Below are positions 10,019-17,462 of a DNA stretch of 64,000 nt, in pieces. The notes beneath the pieces were generated by a model. That model was not told the origin of the DNA. It ran no database searches and saw only the letters and a list, made by a program, of their open reading frames with translations. Both the position numbers and the translations under genes were made by a program. Positions within the stretch are counted from its first letter, which is position 1; every line of letters starts with the position of its first letter. The DNA is from Paenibacillus marchantiophytorum (GTDB lineage Bacteria; Bacillota; Bacilli; Paenibacillales; NBRC-103111): contig NZ_BMHE01000018.1 in NCBI RefSeq assembly GCF_014640555.1, positions 62,001-126,000 on the forward strand, in the 5' to 3' direction.

Positions 10019-11179
10019 CTATTTGAGCATTTGATACACTTGTTCGACATCCTTATCCCCGCGGCCCGACAGATTGACGATAATAATTTGATCCTCGCTC
10101 ATCGTCGGCGCCAACTGCTTGGCGTAGGCAACAGCATGCGCACTCTCTAAGGCAGGAATGATTCCCTCCGTGCGCGACAGTTCCTGGAAGGCTTCCAGCA
10201 CTTCCTCATTCGTGACCGTTGCGTATTCAGCCCGCCCCGACACCTTCAGGTGGCTATGCTCCGGCCCAATACCCGGATAATCCAGTCCTGCGGCGATGGA
10301 ATAAGTCTTCTTCGGCTGCCCTTCCTCATCCAGCAGCACTAAACACTTGAAGCCGTGTATGATGCTCGGAACGCCTTGCGTCAAAGATGGTGCTTGATCA
10401 GGCTCGACACCGATTAAGCGAACACTCGGCTCGTCGATGTAATGAGCGAAAGCACCAATGGCATTGCTGCCACCTCCTGTGCAGGCCACCACCGCGTCCG
10501 GCAAACGGCCTTCTTTCTCCACAATCTGCCGCTTCGATTCTTCACTAATAATGGCCTGGAAGTGCTTGACCATCGTTGGAAACGGATGCGGACCAACAGC
10601 GGAGCCAAGCAAATAAAATGTATTTTTATAATTGCGAACTAGATCATCCAGTGCCTCATCAACCGCATCTTTCAATCTTCCTTGTCCTTTATGAACCGGT
10701 ACAACCGTCGCACCCAGCAGCTCCATACGGAACACATTAAGTGCCTGCCGACGTGTATCCTCAGCTCCCATATAGATGATGCATTCCATTTTAAACATAG
10801 CGCAAGCCGTTGCCGTAGCAACACCATGCTGTCCGGCACCGGTCTCAGCAATGATCCGCTTAGCCCCCATCCGCTTAGCAAGCAGGATTTGGCCAATTGC
10901 GTTGTTGATCTTATGCGCTCCGGTATGATTCAAATCCTCGCGCTTTAAGTATATTTTCGGCCCTCCCCAAGCTTTGGTCAGCCGCTCCGCATACGTCAAT
11001 GGATTCTCACGTCCAACATACTCGCTTAGATAATAACGAAGCTCTTCCTTAAACTCCGGATCGTCTCTAAACTTATAAAATTGCTCACTCAAATAACTCA
11101 ACACTTCCTGTAATTCCGGCGGAACGAAGCTGCCGCCAAACTCCCCAAAGTATCCCTCTTGCTTCAATTGTTGGTCCAT
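10019..11179 (-). CDS. trpB: Tryptophan synthase beta chain, stand-alone copy
   Basis: The 386-residue PLP enzyme joins indole and L-serine to make L-tryptophan. The family signatures are complete: EFGGSFVPPE at the N-terminus, the PLP lysine in HTGAHKINNA (about residue 83), the AETGAGQHG catalytic loop and the GGGSNAIG phosphate-binding loop. Length and residues suggest activity. Normally trpB sits next to trpA in the trp operon. Here it stands alone with its own binding site (AATGGAGG) and terminator, between an ABC-F and an azoreductase gene. It may be a second copy that salvages indole, or a displaced single copy; the window cannot tell which. Confidence 0.9.
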   Translation of the reverse strand: MDQQLKQEGYFGEFGGSFVPPELQEVLSYLSEQFYKFRDDPEFKEELRYYLSEYVGRENPLTYAERLTKAWGGPKIYLKREDLNHTGAHKINNAIGQILLAKRMGAKRIIAETGAGQHGVATATACAMFKMECIIYMGAEDTRRQALNVFRMELLGATVVPVHKGQGRLKDAVDEALDDLVRNYKNTFYLLGSAVGPHPFPTMVKHFQAIISEESKRQIVEKEGRLPDAVVACTGGGSNAIGAFAHYIDEPSVRLIGVEPDQAPSLTQGVPSIIHGFKCLVLLDEEGQPKKTYSIAAGLDYPGIGPEHSHLKVSGRAEYATVTNEEVLEAFQELSRTEGIIPALESAHAVAYAKQLAPTMSEDQIIIVNLSGRGDKDVEQVYQMLK

Positions 11180-11405
11180 AAGTAAGCGCCTCCATTTTAT
11201 GAGATAGGAATGGTACTCTTCTTTTATCTTACCATAATTTTCTGGCGTCGTATTTAAAAGAAAGTAGGCAAAATATGTCCTGCAGCTTGGCCAACTTATT
11301 TACATAAACTTCTTGGTTTAATAAATTGACATGTAACTGGGGAAGATGGACTATATAAATCGGCGATTACTAGTATCTATAATAAACACCTAGGAGGAAA
11401 TATAC

Positions 11406-12065
11406 ATGAGTAAATTACTTATCATCAATGCACACCCGGATTTTGATTCCAAAACCTCTGCAAGTCTCGATGTGTTTAACTACTTTCTGAAAGTATACAA
11501 AGAGAATCATTCGAATGACGAGATTATTGAACAAATTAATCTATATGACGACGAAGTACCCGCGCTTGATAAAAATGTATTGAGCGCATGGTCGAAACAA
11601 GCGGAAGGTAAAGAATTAACTACTGAAGAAAAAGAAGTAACAGATCGTATGAATACCCTGTTAAAGCAATTCAAAAGTGCTAATAAATACGTCATTGTAT
11701 TTCCAATGCATAACTTCAGTATCCCTTCGAAACTAAAGGATTATATAGATAATGTTATGATTGCAAGGGAAACATTTAAATATATCAGTCCCCCAATGAG
11801 TAACGGAAGAGCATCCGTCGGACTTCTAGATGATGGAAGAAGCGTTGTTACCATTCAAGCCAGTGGGTCCATTTACACCAATAATGACTTTTATTCTGAA
11901 CTGGAGTACTCGAACAAATTTTTGAAGTCCATGTTTGATTTAATGGGAATCGAAGATTTTGAAGCAGTTCGCATACAAGGTACAGCCTTCCTGGACAGAA
12001 ATGAAGTATTACAAAAAGGATATAAAAATGCTGAAGAGCAGGCTTTAAAATTGGCGGTTAAATAA
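11406..12065 (+). CDS. FMN-dependent NADH-azoreductase / NAD(P)H quinone reductase, flavodoxin fold
   Basis: The 219-residue flavodoxin-like protein begins MSKLLIINAHPDFDSKTSAS, the N-terminal FMN phosphate loop of the AzoR family. It has the family's YVIVFPMHNFSIPSKLKDYIDNV segment (split motif, residues about 97-118) and ASGSIY near 155. Such enzymes reduce quinones and azo compounds with NAD(P)H and help against thiol or quinone stress. The binding site AGGAGG lies at 11393. The gene is transcribed divergently from trpB and closed by a perfect terminator. Confidence 0.8.
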   Translation: MSKLLIINAHPDFDSKTSASLDVFNYFLKVYKENHSNDEIIEQINLYDDEVPALDKNVLSAWSKQAEGKELTTEEKEVTDRMNTLLKQFKSANKYVIVFPMHNFSIPSKLKDYIDNVMIARETFKYISPPMSNGRASVGLLDDGRSVVTIQASGSIYTNNDFYSELEYSNKFLKSMFDLMGIEDFEAVRIQGTAFLDRNEVLQKGYKNAEEQALKLAVK

Positions 12066-12067
12066 GG

Positions 12068-12108
12068 AATTGAAAAAGCCGATCTGTATGATCGGCTTTT
12101 TCAATTCC
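12068..12108 (+). terminator. Azoreductase terminator
   Basis: GAATTGAAAAAGCCGATC at 12067 pairs perfectly with GATCGGCTTTTTCAATTC around TGTAT. It probably works in both directions. Confidence 0.9.
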
Positions 12109-12165
12109 CCCCAATCCAATTTGTTTCAACCTATATCACTCCGAATTCACTCACTAAAAAGTGGT

Positions 12166-12187
12166 CCGACACTTGTGGTAAGGTTCA
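12166..12187. repeat. Degenerate att-like repeat
   Basis: CCGACACTTGTGGTAAGGTTCA resembles the repeat at 13721 and is also followed at the same distance by a TCGGC-GAAAAAGG segment like the left ends of elements A and B. Several mismatches make this tentative. Confidence 0.35.
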
Positions 12188-12270
12188 GCTTAACGGGTCT
12201 ATCGGCGAAAAAGGCGATAAGGCCTACCACGGCTTGGTTTTTATAGATACCAAGCTTCTCTTACGTACGC

Positions 12271-12579
12271 TTAGAATTCATCCTCATTTTCCATCACTAC
12301 TGACAGTCTTCGATTTAAGAATACTCCATCTATCAATCCTTGCCTGTACATAATTTCAATGGCTAGTGCCAATTGAGCTTGTTCTTTCTCTTCATAAGAA
12401 AAAATTGTTGGGTGTCGGTCTATTGGAACACACTTAAAAATCTCTTTTAATAAGGATTGAAGTTCTTTAGATAATTCTCGATATCCCTCATCTTGCTTCA
12501 GAACGTTATTCCCAATTTCTTCTGTTCTCATAGCGATAAAATCATACAAATAGGTTCTAAGACTCTTTATCAAATTCAA
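12271..12579 (-). CDS. Small hypothetical protein, 102 residues
   Basis: A helical, charged protein (LIKSLRTYLYDFIAMRTEE...LALAIEIMYRQGLIDG). I do not recognise it. The TTG start at 12579 follows GAGGGG at good spacing. A good sigma-A-like promoter (TTGACA at 12650-12655, 17-base spacer, TACTAT at 12627-12632) reads into it. It is divergent from a ribbon-helix-helix gene, with shared operator-like repeats between them, so the two may form a small regulated pair such as a toxin-antitoxin or plasmid-control unit. That role is inference. Confidence 0.6.
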   Translation of the reverse strand: MNLIKSLRTYLYDFIAMRTEEIGNNVLKQDEGYRELSKELQSLLKEIFKCVPIDRHPTIFSYEEKEQAQLALAIEIMYRQGLIDGVFLNRRLSVVMENEDEF

Positions 12580-12595
12580 CACTTCCCCTCAAAAA

Positions 12596-12710
12596 AGTGA
12601 CATCAAAGTGAATTTTCAATTATTAATATAGTAAGGTGAAATCACTTAGATGTCAATGTGAACGTATATCCGCCCTATTCATATTGGTATAATATTGACA
12701 TCACTTTGAA
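12596..12710. promoter_or_regulatory. Divergent promoter region with repeated operator-like motifs
   Basis: TGACATC-AAAGTGAA (12598-12612), GATGTCAATGTGAA (12649-12662) and TTGACATCACTTTGAA (12694-12710) are variants of one motif in both orientations. They overlap the minus promoter (TTGACA/TACTAT) and lie just after a TATAAT at about 12687-12692 on the plus strand. This is the arrangement expected for autoregulation by the RHH protein. Confidence 0.5.
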
Positions 12711-12725
12711 GGGGTATTGATTATT

Positions 12726-12899
12726 ATGGCCACAAATAAACGGGTCTTTACCTTACGATTAGAAGAAGAAAATTTCGAGAAAATCAAAATGATTGCGGAT
12801 AAAAACAAACGCTCCATTGCCATGCAAATTGAGTATCTCATCGAGCAACACATCGCTGAATTTGAACACAAGAACGGGATTATTGAAATTGACAAGTAA
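12726..12899 (+). CDS. Ribbon-helix-helix (Arc/CopG-like) DNA-binding protein
   Basis: The 57-residue protein MATNKRVFTLRLEEENFEK has a beta strand (KRVFTLRL) followed by two helices (IKMIADKNKRSIAMQIEYLIEQHI), the Arc-type RHH pattern used by plasmid copy-control and antitoxin repressors. It likely binds the repeated TGACATC motifs directly upstream. ATG 12726 follows GAAGGGG; an in-frame TTG at 12717 is an alternative start. Confidence 0.7.
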   Translation: MATNKRVFTLRLEEENFEKIKMIADKNKRSIAMQIEYLIEQHIAEFEHKNGIIEIDK

Positions 12900-13293
12900 T
12901 ATCAACCTCAGTACTGCACTTAGTTTTTAATTCTGAGACTACAACAGTATGATAAGTGTCTCGTAATATCTCTCAGTTAACTCTTTTGTTATTTTCTCCG
13001 AATCAAAAATAGGGCAAAATTTAGCTTCATAAGTGTACTTTTAAACGCAGAATGGGCCATCAAATTAGATGGCCCATTCTACTTATTTATGTGCTCTTAA
13101 TCCTCTTCTTGCTACTCCAAGATGCTGTGATTGAGCTTGTGAAAACTGTGCCGCGGGAGTATTACGAATCCATTGGCCTGGGTGAAGCCTATACGCAGCA
13201 AGTAGCAAGAGAGACAATGGAAGATCATTCGTGACCGCTGTGTTGGACGTTGTCCTTTGTTTTGGCTTGGTGGAGCGTGTAGGGCTATGCGTC
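12900..13293. other. Intergenic stretch with terminator and possible gene remnant
   Basis: A terminator sits at 13046-13083. Just after it a plus-strand frame encodes LVKTVPREYYESIGLGEAY and ends at 13234. It has no start signal of its own and may be the tail of a lost gene. I see nothing else. Confidence 0.4.
13046..13083 (+). terminator. Bidirectional intrinsic terminator
   Basis: AGAATGGGCCAT pairs perfectly with ATGGCCCATTCT around CAAATTAG. It could end the RHH transcript from the left or the HNH remnant transcript from the right. Confidence 0.7.
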
Positions 13294-13713
13294 TTACTTA
13301 CGTCTTTTTAATTCCTCAACTATCTGAACAAATATACTTGAAAGGGTAATCTCCGAGCCGCCTTTAGCTTGATTCATATGTAAACCTGAATTACTAAAAA
13401 AGCGTTTCATCAACTCTTTATCTGCAAGCATCTCATTTACATCATCAATTCGGTCTGAGAGTTAAAAATTTCTCAACTCTCTCATGATATCTTCTTGAAC
13501 TAAGACTGTGTAATCTTGCCTTTCTACCCAATCCAAAAACGCCTCACGAGATTTTGGATTCGGAGCCCGGTCGTGACAGCTTTTACACATCAGAAATAAA
13601 TTATCCGGGATATCTTCTCCACCAAATTGACGAGCAATTATGTGGTAACGTTGAAGAGGCGACCTGTCCCAATTATTTACAAATTTACTCTCACTTATTA
13701 TAACATCAGGTAA
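13294..13713 (-). pseudogene. HNH endonuclease remnant, cut by an att repeat and broken by a stop
   Basis: Reading leftward from 13713, the frame gives WDRSPLQRYHIIARQFGGED then IPDNLFLMCKSCHDRAPN, a recognisable HNH nuclease core with the H-II-A motif and CxxCH. An in-frame TAA follows LRNF, and the same frame resumes with LSDRIDDVNEMLADKEL to a stop at 13294. No start exists because the frame begins right at the att repeat at 13721. It is a 5'-truncated, nonsense-interrupted gene, possibly a defence or restriction nuclease before decay. Confidence 0.65.
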
Positions 13714-13720
13714 TTTTTAG

Positions 13721-13740
13721 CCGTCACTTATGGTACGGTT
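13721..13740. repeat. att-like direct repeat 2 (left end of element B)
   Basis: CCGTCACTTATGGTACGGTT differs from the rlmH-end repeat at two positions. It is followed by CACCTCGTTTG and then TCGGCAACGA, the same left-end sequence that follows the repeat at 20409. CGGCAACG is the inverse of the CGTTGCCG that opens the other repeats, so the end is framed by inverted repeats. Confidence 0.7.
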
Positions 13741-13765
13741 CACCTCGTTTGAGGCTTCGGCAACG

Positions 13766-13792
13766 AAAAAGGGCCAATTTGAATTGGCCCTT
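13766..13792 (-). terminator. Terminator of the RelA/SpoT-like gene
   Basis: AAGGGCCAATT-tg-AATTGGCCCTT is a near-perfect palindrome just past the stop codon. On the minus strand it is followed by TTTCGTTGCC. Confidence 0.7.
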
Positions 13793-15119
13793 ACAGTTCA
13801 ATGTTTAAGTTAAACTTCTCAACTACATAATCAACCAAATTTTTATATCTCTCATCTAATTCATCTCTCATTTGCCTTATAAGGTTCTCAATATAGGTTG
13901 CTGCTGATAATAAGGCTTCCTCTTCAGGAACCTTTATCCCATGTACTACTTCGTTCCGTAGACGTTTGAGGCTATCCAACTCGTATAATGTTTTTTTACT
14001 CATTATGTTCATTTCTCTTAAGGTGTTAGAATTATATACTGGGAGACTTGCATTTAAACCTTTCTCTTTAGCAATCTCAGATATTAGATATTCAAGAGCA
14101 ACCCAAGTAGACATGAAGTGGCCAAAAGCGGAGTTTCTGTTTAAAGATTGTGAATCCTCCCTTAGGATATGTGACTGTGATTTTTTATTATACTCTCTCT
14201 TCGTCTCATTGAATATTGTATATCCTTCTTCATTTCCCGTAATAATATAATCGATTATTTGATCCACTATATTTCTTTTCTCTGTATCGGGATCTAGCCT
14301 TTGTACATATACTTCAAGTTTAGTTGGTTCGTTAAGGCTTACTTTTTCAAGAAAGCTATAGAGTAGTTCCGTGTTACCTAGAATAGGGTCTTGTTTCCCC
14401 TTTTTCTCATCGTTTTTCATCGCTTCGTATAAAAACGAAGCAAGTTCGAAATGACTATTAAAGGGTCTGCCCTTCTCAGCAACTCTTTTTTTTGCAGCAT
14501 CTTGTAATCGTTCTAAGGCTATTTCTCCTGTTAGTACTAATCCATTTAATTCATCAAGTATTTTATACTCTTCATCAGAAAGAATTCCACTTAACGGCTT
14601 ATATACTAGATCATGCTCAACTTCAGCCCAAGCATGCATTAAAACTGAGGCAACCTGTATCTCTATTATTCCATCATCATATCGTGTAAAAGCTTCTGTT
14701 GAGTTTTCTTTTAAGCTTATCCTATAATGATAGGCCCAGTATCCAGAGAAACGTTTTTCATATGTCGACACGGTACTTCCTGGAAACACTTTTTTCTTAT
14801 GTACATAAAAAGTATTATTGATAATCTTGTCTATTTCCTCCCTGTCTTTTGGAAAGTAAATTGCAATTCGCACTCCTGCAAGGTCTACAATGTCATCATA
14901 GACTGCTTCTACCCTCGTATAAGGCCGCTCTTGATCTCTTTTTTCTAACTTTTCTCTTAGTCTGTCTGGCCTTTTAGCTCTACTCGTGACAATAGCTCTA
15001 ATCCCATTTTCCTCTAGCAGGCTTTCACATTTCTGAGCACATAGAAAAGCTAACTTGCTATAATAATCATATTCTCTAGAATATCGGTTTAGGAACTTAT
15101 CCACTACGGATATTGACAA
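13791..15119 (-). CDS. (p)ppGpp synthetase-like (toxSAS-type) protein fused to a HEPN-like C-terminal domain
   Basis: Residues about 20-200 form a RelA/SpoT nucleotidyltransferase domain: YDDIVDLAGVRIAIY, the GYWAYHYRI substrate loop and EIQVASVLMHAWAEVEHDL are all present, so the fold looks catalytically intact. There is no hydrolase or TGS/ACT domain. The C-terminal part (about 300-442) is helical and contains RNEVVH at 388-393, the Rx4H signature of HEPN RNases. Small alarmone synthetases of this kind include toxins that pyrophosphorylate nucleotides or tRNA and phage-sensing fusions such as CapRel. A HEPN partner on the same chain would be unusual. TTG 15119 follows GGGGTGG; starting further upstream would run into the preceding terminator. 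The gene is cargo next to the left end of element B. Confidence 0.75.
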   Translation of the reverse strand: MSISVVDKFLNRYSREYDYYSKLAFLCAQKCESLLEENGIRAIVTSRAKRPDRLREKLEKRDQERPYTRVEAVYDDIVDLAGVRIAIYFPKDREEIDKIINNTFYVHKKKVFPGSTVSTYEKRFSGYWAYHYRISLKENSTEAFTRYDDGIIEIQVASVLMHAWAEVEHDLVYKPLSGILSDEEYKILDELNGLVLTGEIALERLQDAAKKRVAEKGRPFNSHFELASFLYEAMKNDEKKGKQDPILGNTELLYSFLEKVSLNEPTKLEVYVQRLDPDTEKRNIVDQIIDYIITGNEEGYTIFNETKREYNKKSQSHILREDSQSLNRNSAFGHFMSTWVALEYLISEIAKEKGLNASLPVYNSNTLREMNIMSKKTLYELDSLKRLRNEVVHGIKVPEEEALLSAATYIENLIRQMRDELDERYKNLVDYVVEKFNLNIEL

Positions 15120-15171
15120 TATAGCCACCCCAATGTGTTTGGAAATCAAGAAATAATAATGGAACTTAATT

Positions 15172-15195
15172 AAAAAAGAGGGGCTGCAGCCCCTC
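15172..15195 (-). terminator. Terminator of the 40-residue peptide transcript (copy 1)
   Basis: GAGGGGCTGCAGCCCCTC is a perfect palindrome followed on the minus strand by TTTTTTAAT. It separates the peptide gene from the RelA/SpoT-like gene. Confidence 0.85.
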
Positions 15196-15210
15196 TTCTT
15201 CGTCATGCAT

Positions 15211-15333
15211 CTATTGCAGCAGCTTCTGAATTAAGATAAGCACTAGACCAGCAGTTACGTTGATCATTACCCCCATCACAAACGGTGCTACAACATTGCG
15301 CTTCTTGCGTTTGTTCTTCCTGGTTTTTCTCAT
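15211..15333 (-). CDS. 40-residue cationic single-pass membrane peptide (copy 1)
   Basis: The peptide has a very basic N-terminus (MRKTRKNKRKKR) followed by a hydrophobic helix (VVAPFVMGVMINVTAGLVLI) and ends IQKLLQ. It starts behind GGAGG with 4-base spacing. A second copy at 20530-20652 differs at only a few, mostly conservative, residues. The VxAPxxxG pattern recalls the hydrophobic core of Fst-family type I toxins, but there the charged end is C-terminal. The gene lies at the end of a transcript with a 300-base structured leader and has its own promoter and terminator. I infer a membrane-active or signalling peptide; the function is unknown. Confidence 0.75.
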   Translation of the reverse strand: MRKTRKNKRKKRNVVAPFVMGVMINVTAGLVLILIQKLLQ

Positions 15334-15642
15334 ACGACCTCCATGAGGTGTCGTACCGAGACTAGGCAGAACATAATTTAATAATTTCCTCATGACAGAT
15401 GCGAAACATCAGCCATTTCATTTTTATTTCCACCAAATTCTTACATATTCGTACTGACCATTATTAAGTAGTCATATACGTCTCCTGCACTCTTAAAGAG
15501 TGCATTAAACCAAAGAAAAGCATTGGTTTTTTCGAAATGTCTCGACACATGAGTTCTTCGACTCTCGTGTAAGTCATTATCCTCTAATGCTCTACTAGCC
15601 CACAAGTACAAGACCCGCGGTTTAGTGTAGGGGGTTAGCCCT
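15334..15642 (-). ncRNA. Structured leader RNA of the membrane peptide (copy 1)
   Basis: The transcript expected from the promoter at 15649-15677 runs about 300 bases before the peptide start. It has a 5' AGGG/CCCT element, a CCGC/GTGG stem, a long stem ACACGAGAGT/ACTCATGTGT with one mismatch, AAACCAA/TTGGTTT and GCACTCTT/AAGAGTGC. The second copy (20653-20947) has stems in the same order with different bases, which suggests selection on structure. No reading frame is shared by the two. It could be a riboregulator, a translation-blocking leader or a stable RNA in its own right. Confidence 0.6.
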
Positions 15643-15648
15643 TCTTCC

Positions 15649-15677
15649 ATTATATACTATATATTCTGTATATTCAA
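15649..15677 (-). promoter_or_regulatory. Sigma-A-type promoter for leader RNA/peptide copy 1
   Basis: TTGAAT (15672-15677) and TATAAT (15649-15654) are separated by exactly 17 bases. The same hexamers and spacing precede copy 2. Confidence 0.8.
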
Positions 15678-15769
15678 TGAATTCAGGTACAACTTCTCTT
15701 CTAATAGAAGATACTAAAGTCGATTGCTTCATATTGATTATATCTATCTTTTGCATACTCGATTTTCAT

Positions 15770-16063
15770 ACTACTTCGTACCTACGATCAAATAACTAGC
15801 ACGTCCAGACCATTAGATCCCCTGCGTAATATACCAATTTATGTACTGAGTGCAGGGCAGAAGGCATTCCTATCAGACACAATGAAGGTCTGGAATGACA
15901 TGCAAAAAGATATCGAAAGCCTTCCGACAACACTACTCTAGTTATAGACAAGAAGTCTGGGCATTATCTCATGCGTGATGATCCTGAAATGACTATCAAT
16001 GCGATCAATAACGTACTCGACCGAATCAAGTTACAACAGCAGAAGACCAAAGAATCCAATTAG
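15770..16063 (+). pseudogene. 3' fragment of alpha/beta hydrolase (duplicate of 26995-27289)
   Basis: About 294 bases nearly identical to the last third of the hydrolase gene at 26417-27289, but lacking its start and with a one-base deletion near 15927 (GCCTTCCG versus GCCTTTCCG) that breaks the frame. It begins abruptly at 15770 and opens the 1.05-kb block shared with 26995-28047. Confidence 0.85.
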
Positions 16064-16166
16064 AGCTTTGACGATACTGCAAGTTGCTACCAAAAAAACC
16101 CTCAAATCTGCGGGAGTCATTTCTCCTTGTTTACAGATTACAAAGCGATTTTTGACCTAAAAGATG

Positions 16167-16202
16167 ATAGGCGGGGTTTCCGAAAAAGCCCCGCCGCTCT
16201 GT
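16167..16202 (-). terminator. Terminator hairpin, copy 1
   Basis: GGCGGGG pairs with CCCCGCC around TTTCCGAAAAAG. The same hairpin occurs at 27394-27421. It can end the 61-residue gene (minus) or the hydrolase transcript (plus). Confidence 0.65.
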
Positions 16203-16388
16203 TCAATCCTTCTCGAAACCTTGTTCCTCAACCGTTGGTGACTCTCCCAATTGAATTTGTTCCAGTACAATATCCGCTAACAACTCCACAAATGTATGAT
16301 AGTTCTGATCATCTTCACGTACCACGAAAGCCAACTCCTTTACCCGTTCTATATAAATAAAGCGAGTAAGGGTAAAATCGACTCCCAA
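16203..16388 (-). CDS. Small acidic protein of 61 residues (copy 1)
   Basis: Almost identical to 27429-27614. The protein is MGVDFTLTRFIYIERVKE followed by an acidic helix (FVELLADIVLEQIQLGESP). It starts 14 bases after the stop of the replication-initiator-like gene, in both copies, so it is probably its operon partner. I do not recognise the family. Conservation of the frame in the duplicate, while its neighbours are broken, supports coding. Confidence 0.6.
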   Translation of the reverse strand: MGVDFTLTRFIYIERVKELAFVVREDDQNYHTFVELLADIVLEQIQLGESPTVEEQGFEKD

Positions 16389-16402
16389 TTCGGCCTACAA
16401 AA

Positions 16403-16821
16403 TTACAACGAGCATGTTAAGCGGAACTCATAGAACTGCTTCAATGCATCAGTCCATTCCATCAGATCATCTTGAAGCTTAGGATCAGCTTCGATTTTCT
16501 TGAAAACTTCTTGAAAACGTACGTATTCGTCATTCCATTTTTCCTGTGCTTGGTTTGCTTCGAACCACAACCGAAAATCTGTCTGCGTCCATACATAATA
16601 CGGCGAGAACGAATCCCAATCCTTACGAAGAATTGTCTGTTTATAACCTTGCTTATTCTCCTCGGACATCCTCTCTGTGCGTTCCTGCATAGTATCCACA
16701 GCTTGAACGATTCCGAATTGTATTTCTTCCCACTCTGACCGTTGCTCTTTACTCAATAGCTTGTTAAGGACGCGTTCAAAATGCTGCTGCCATGTATCAT
16801 GATCGGCTTGAGGCTCCACAG
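16403..16821 (-). pseudogene. C-terminal fragment of replication-initiator-like protein
   Basis: This matches the last 140 codons of the gene at 27629-28999. The 5' part is missing: at 16811-16821 (GGCTCCACAG) the sequence switches to the recombinase gene on the other strand. The remaining frame (ERVLNKLLSKEQRSEWEE...FRLTCSL) is intact but has no natural start. Confidence 0.85.
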
Positions 16822-17256
16822 CTTGTAGACGATGTATGTGCGTCAATGAATAACAAGTAGAATGTGGATAAGACGCCGCTTAAAGAGGAATTAAAGCTTG
16901 TGGATAAAGAGCTCGTTGATATTGACCGTAAAAAGGACAAGTACTTCAAGTTGTTCGAGGATGACATATTAACAAGTCAGTCTTTGAAAGAGAAATTGGC
17001 TGATATCGACAAGGGTAAGTATCAGTTACAAAAGAGGAAGGTAGAAATAGAAAGTCAGATAAACGAGAACAATACTGGGACGGTATCCGCGGCGGTTGTG
17101 AAGGGTATTTTAGGGGAGTTTGTAAAACTGTTCTATAAGTTGAGTAGTGAGCAACGGAAGCAACTTGTACATACTGTGATTAAGCGCATTACGGTATCAG
17201 AGGATAGAAAAATCGATATGATCGAATTGAAGTTTGATGAATACATAAATCAATAA
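16822..17256 (+). pseudogene. C-terminal remnant of large serine recombinase
   Basis: This aligns with the last ~145 codons of the recombinase at 32347-33894 (LVDDVCASMNNK then LKEELKLVDKELVDIDRKKD), the coiled-coil tail. The catalytic and zinc-ribbon parts are missing and a TAG interrupts the frame after NNK. Sequence divergence from the intact gene suggests it came from a related element rather than a recent copy. Confidence 0.85.
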
Positions 17257-17416
17257 ACCTTTGGTGAGTGGTTGTAATGATTAGCTTTCTGCACTCACTG
17301 GAATCGTAATTTCAGGGCCCCCTTTAGGGTACCCTTGAAAAGGAGTTCTGGGAATCGAGGCTTGGCGGAGGAAATCCACGATTTGCTACGGCGTGGAACG
17401 ACAAGCTACACTTGAT

Positions 17417-17462
17417 GTGTAATAAAACAGGATGGCCATTTATATTGACCACCCTGTTTTAT
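17417..17462 (-). terminator. Terminator of the adenine methyltransferase gene
   Basis: AATAAAACAGG and CCTGTTTTATT pair across about 24 bases, overlapping the stop codon at 17459. It works in both directions. Confidence 0.75.

Larger units (their letters stand above)
15770..16821. repeat. 1.05-kb duplicated block (copy in element B)
   Basis: This block matches 26995-28047 almost base for base with a single deletion. It carries the hydrolase 3' end, the 61-residue gene and the 3' end of the replication-initiator-like gene. It is the main evidence that elements A and B share a backbone. Confidence 0.9.

Noticed and set aside
13052..13234. 60-residue plus frame beginning in a terminator
   Set aside because: Start lies in the terminator stem; at most it is a gene remnant (mentioned under the intergenic stretch).
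15441..15650. 69-residue minus frame inside leader RNA copy 1
   Set aside because: The second RNA copy has stops throughout the matching frame, so the region is conserved as RNA and not as protein.
16127..16360. 77-residue plus frame, also present at 27353-27586
   Set aside because: It lies on a terminator and opposite the 61-residue minus gene, which has a better operon context; conservation follows from the DNA duplication.
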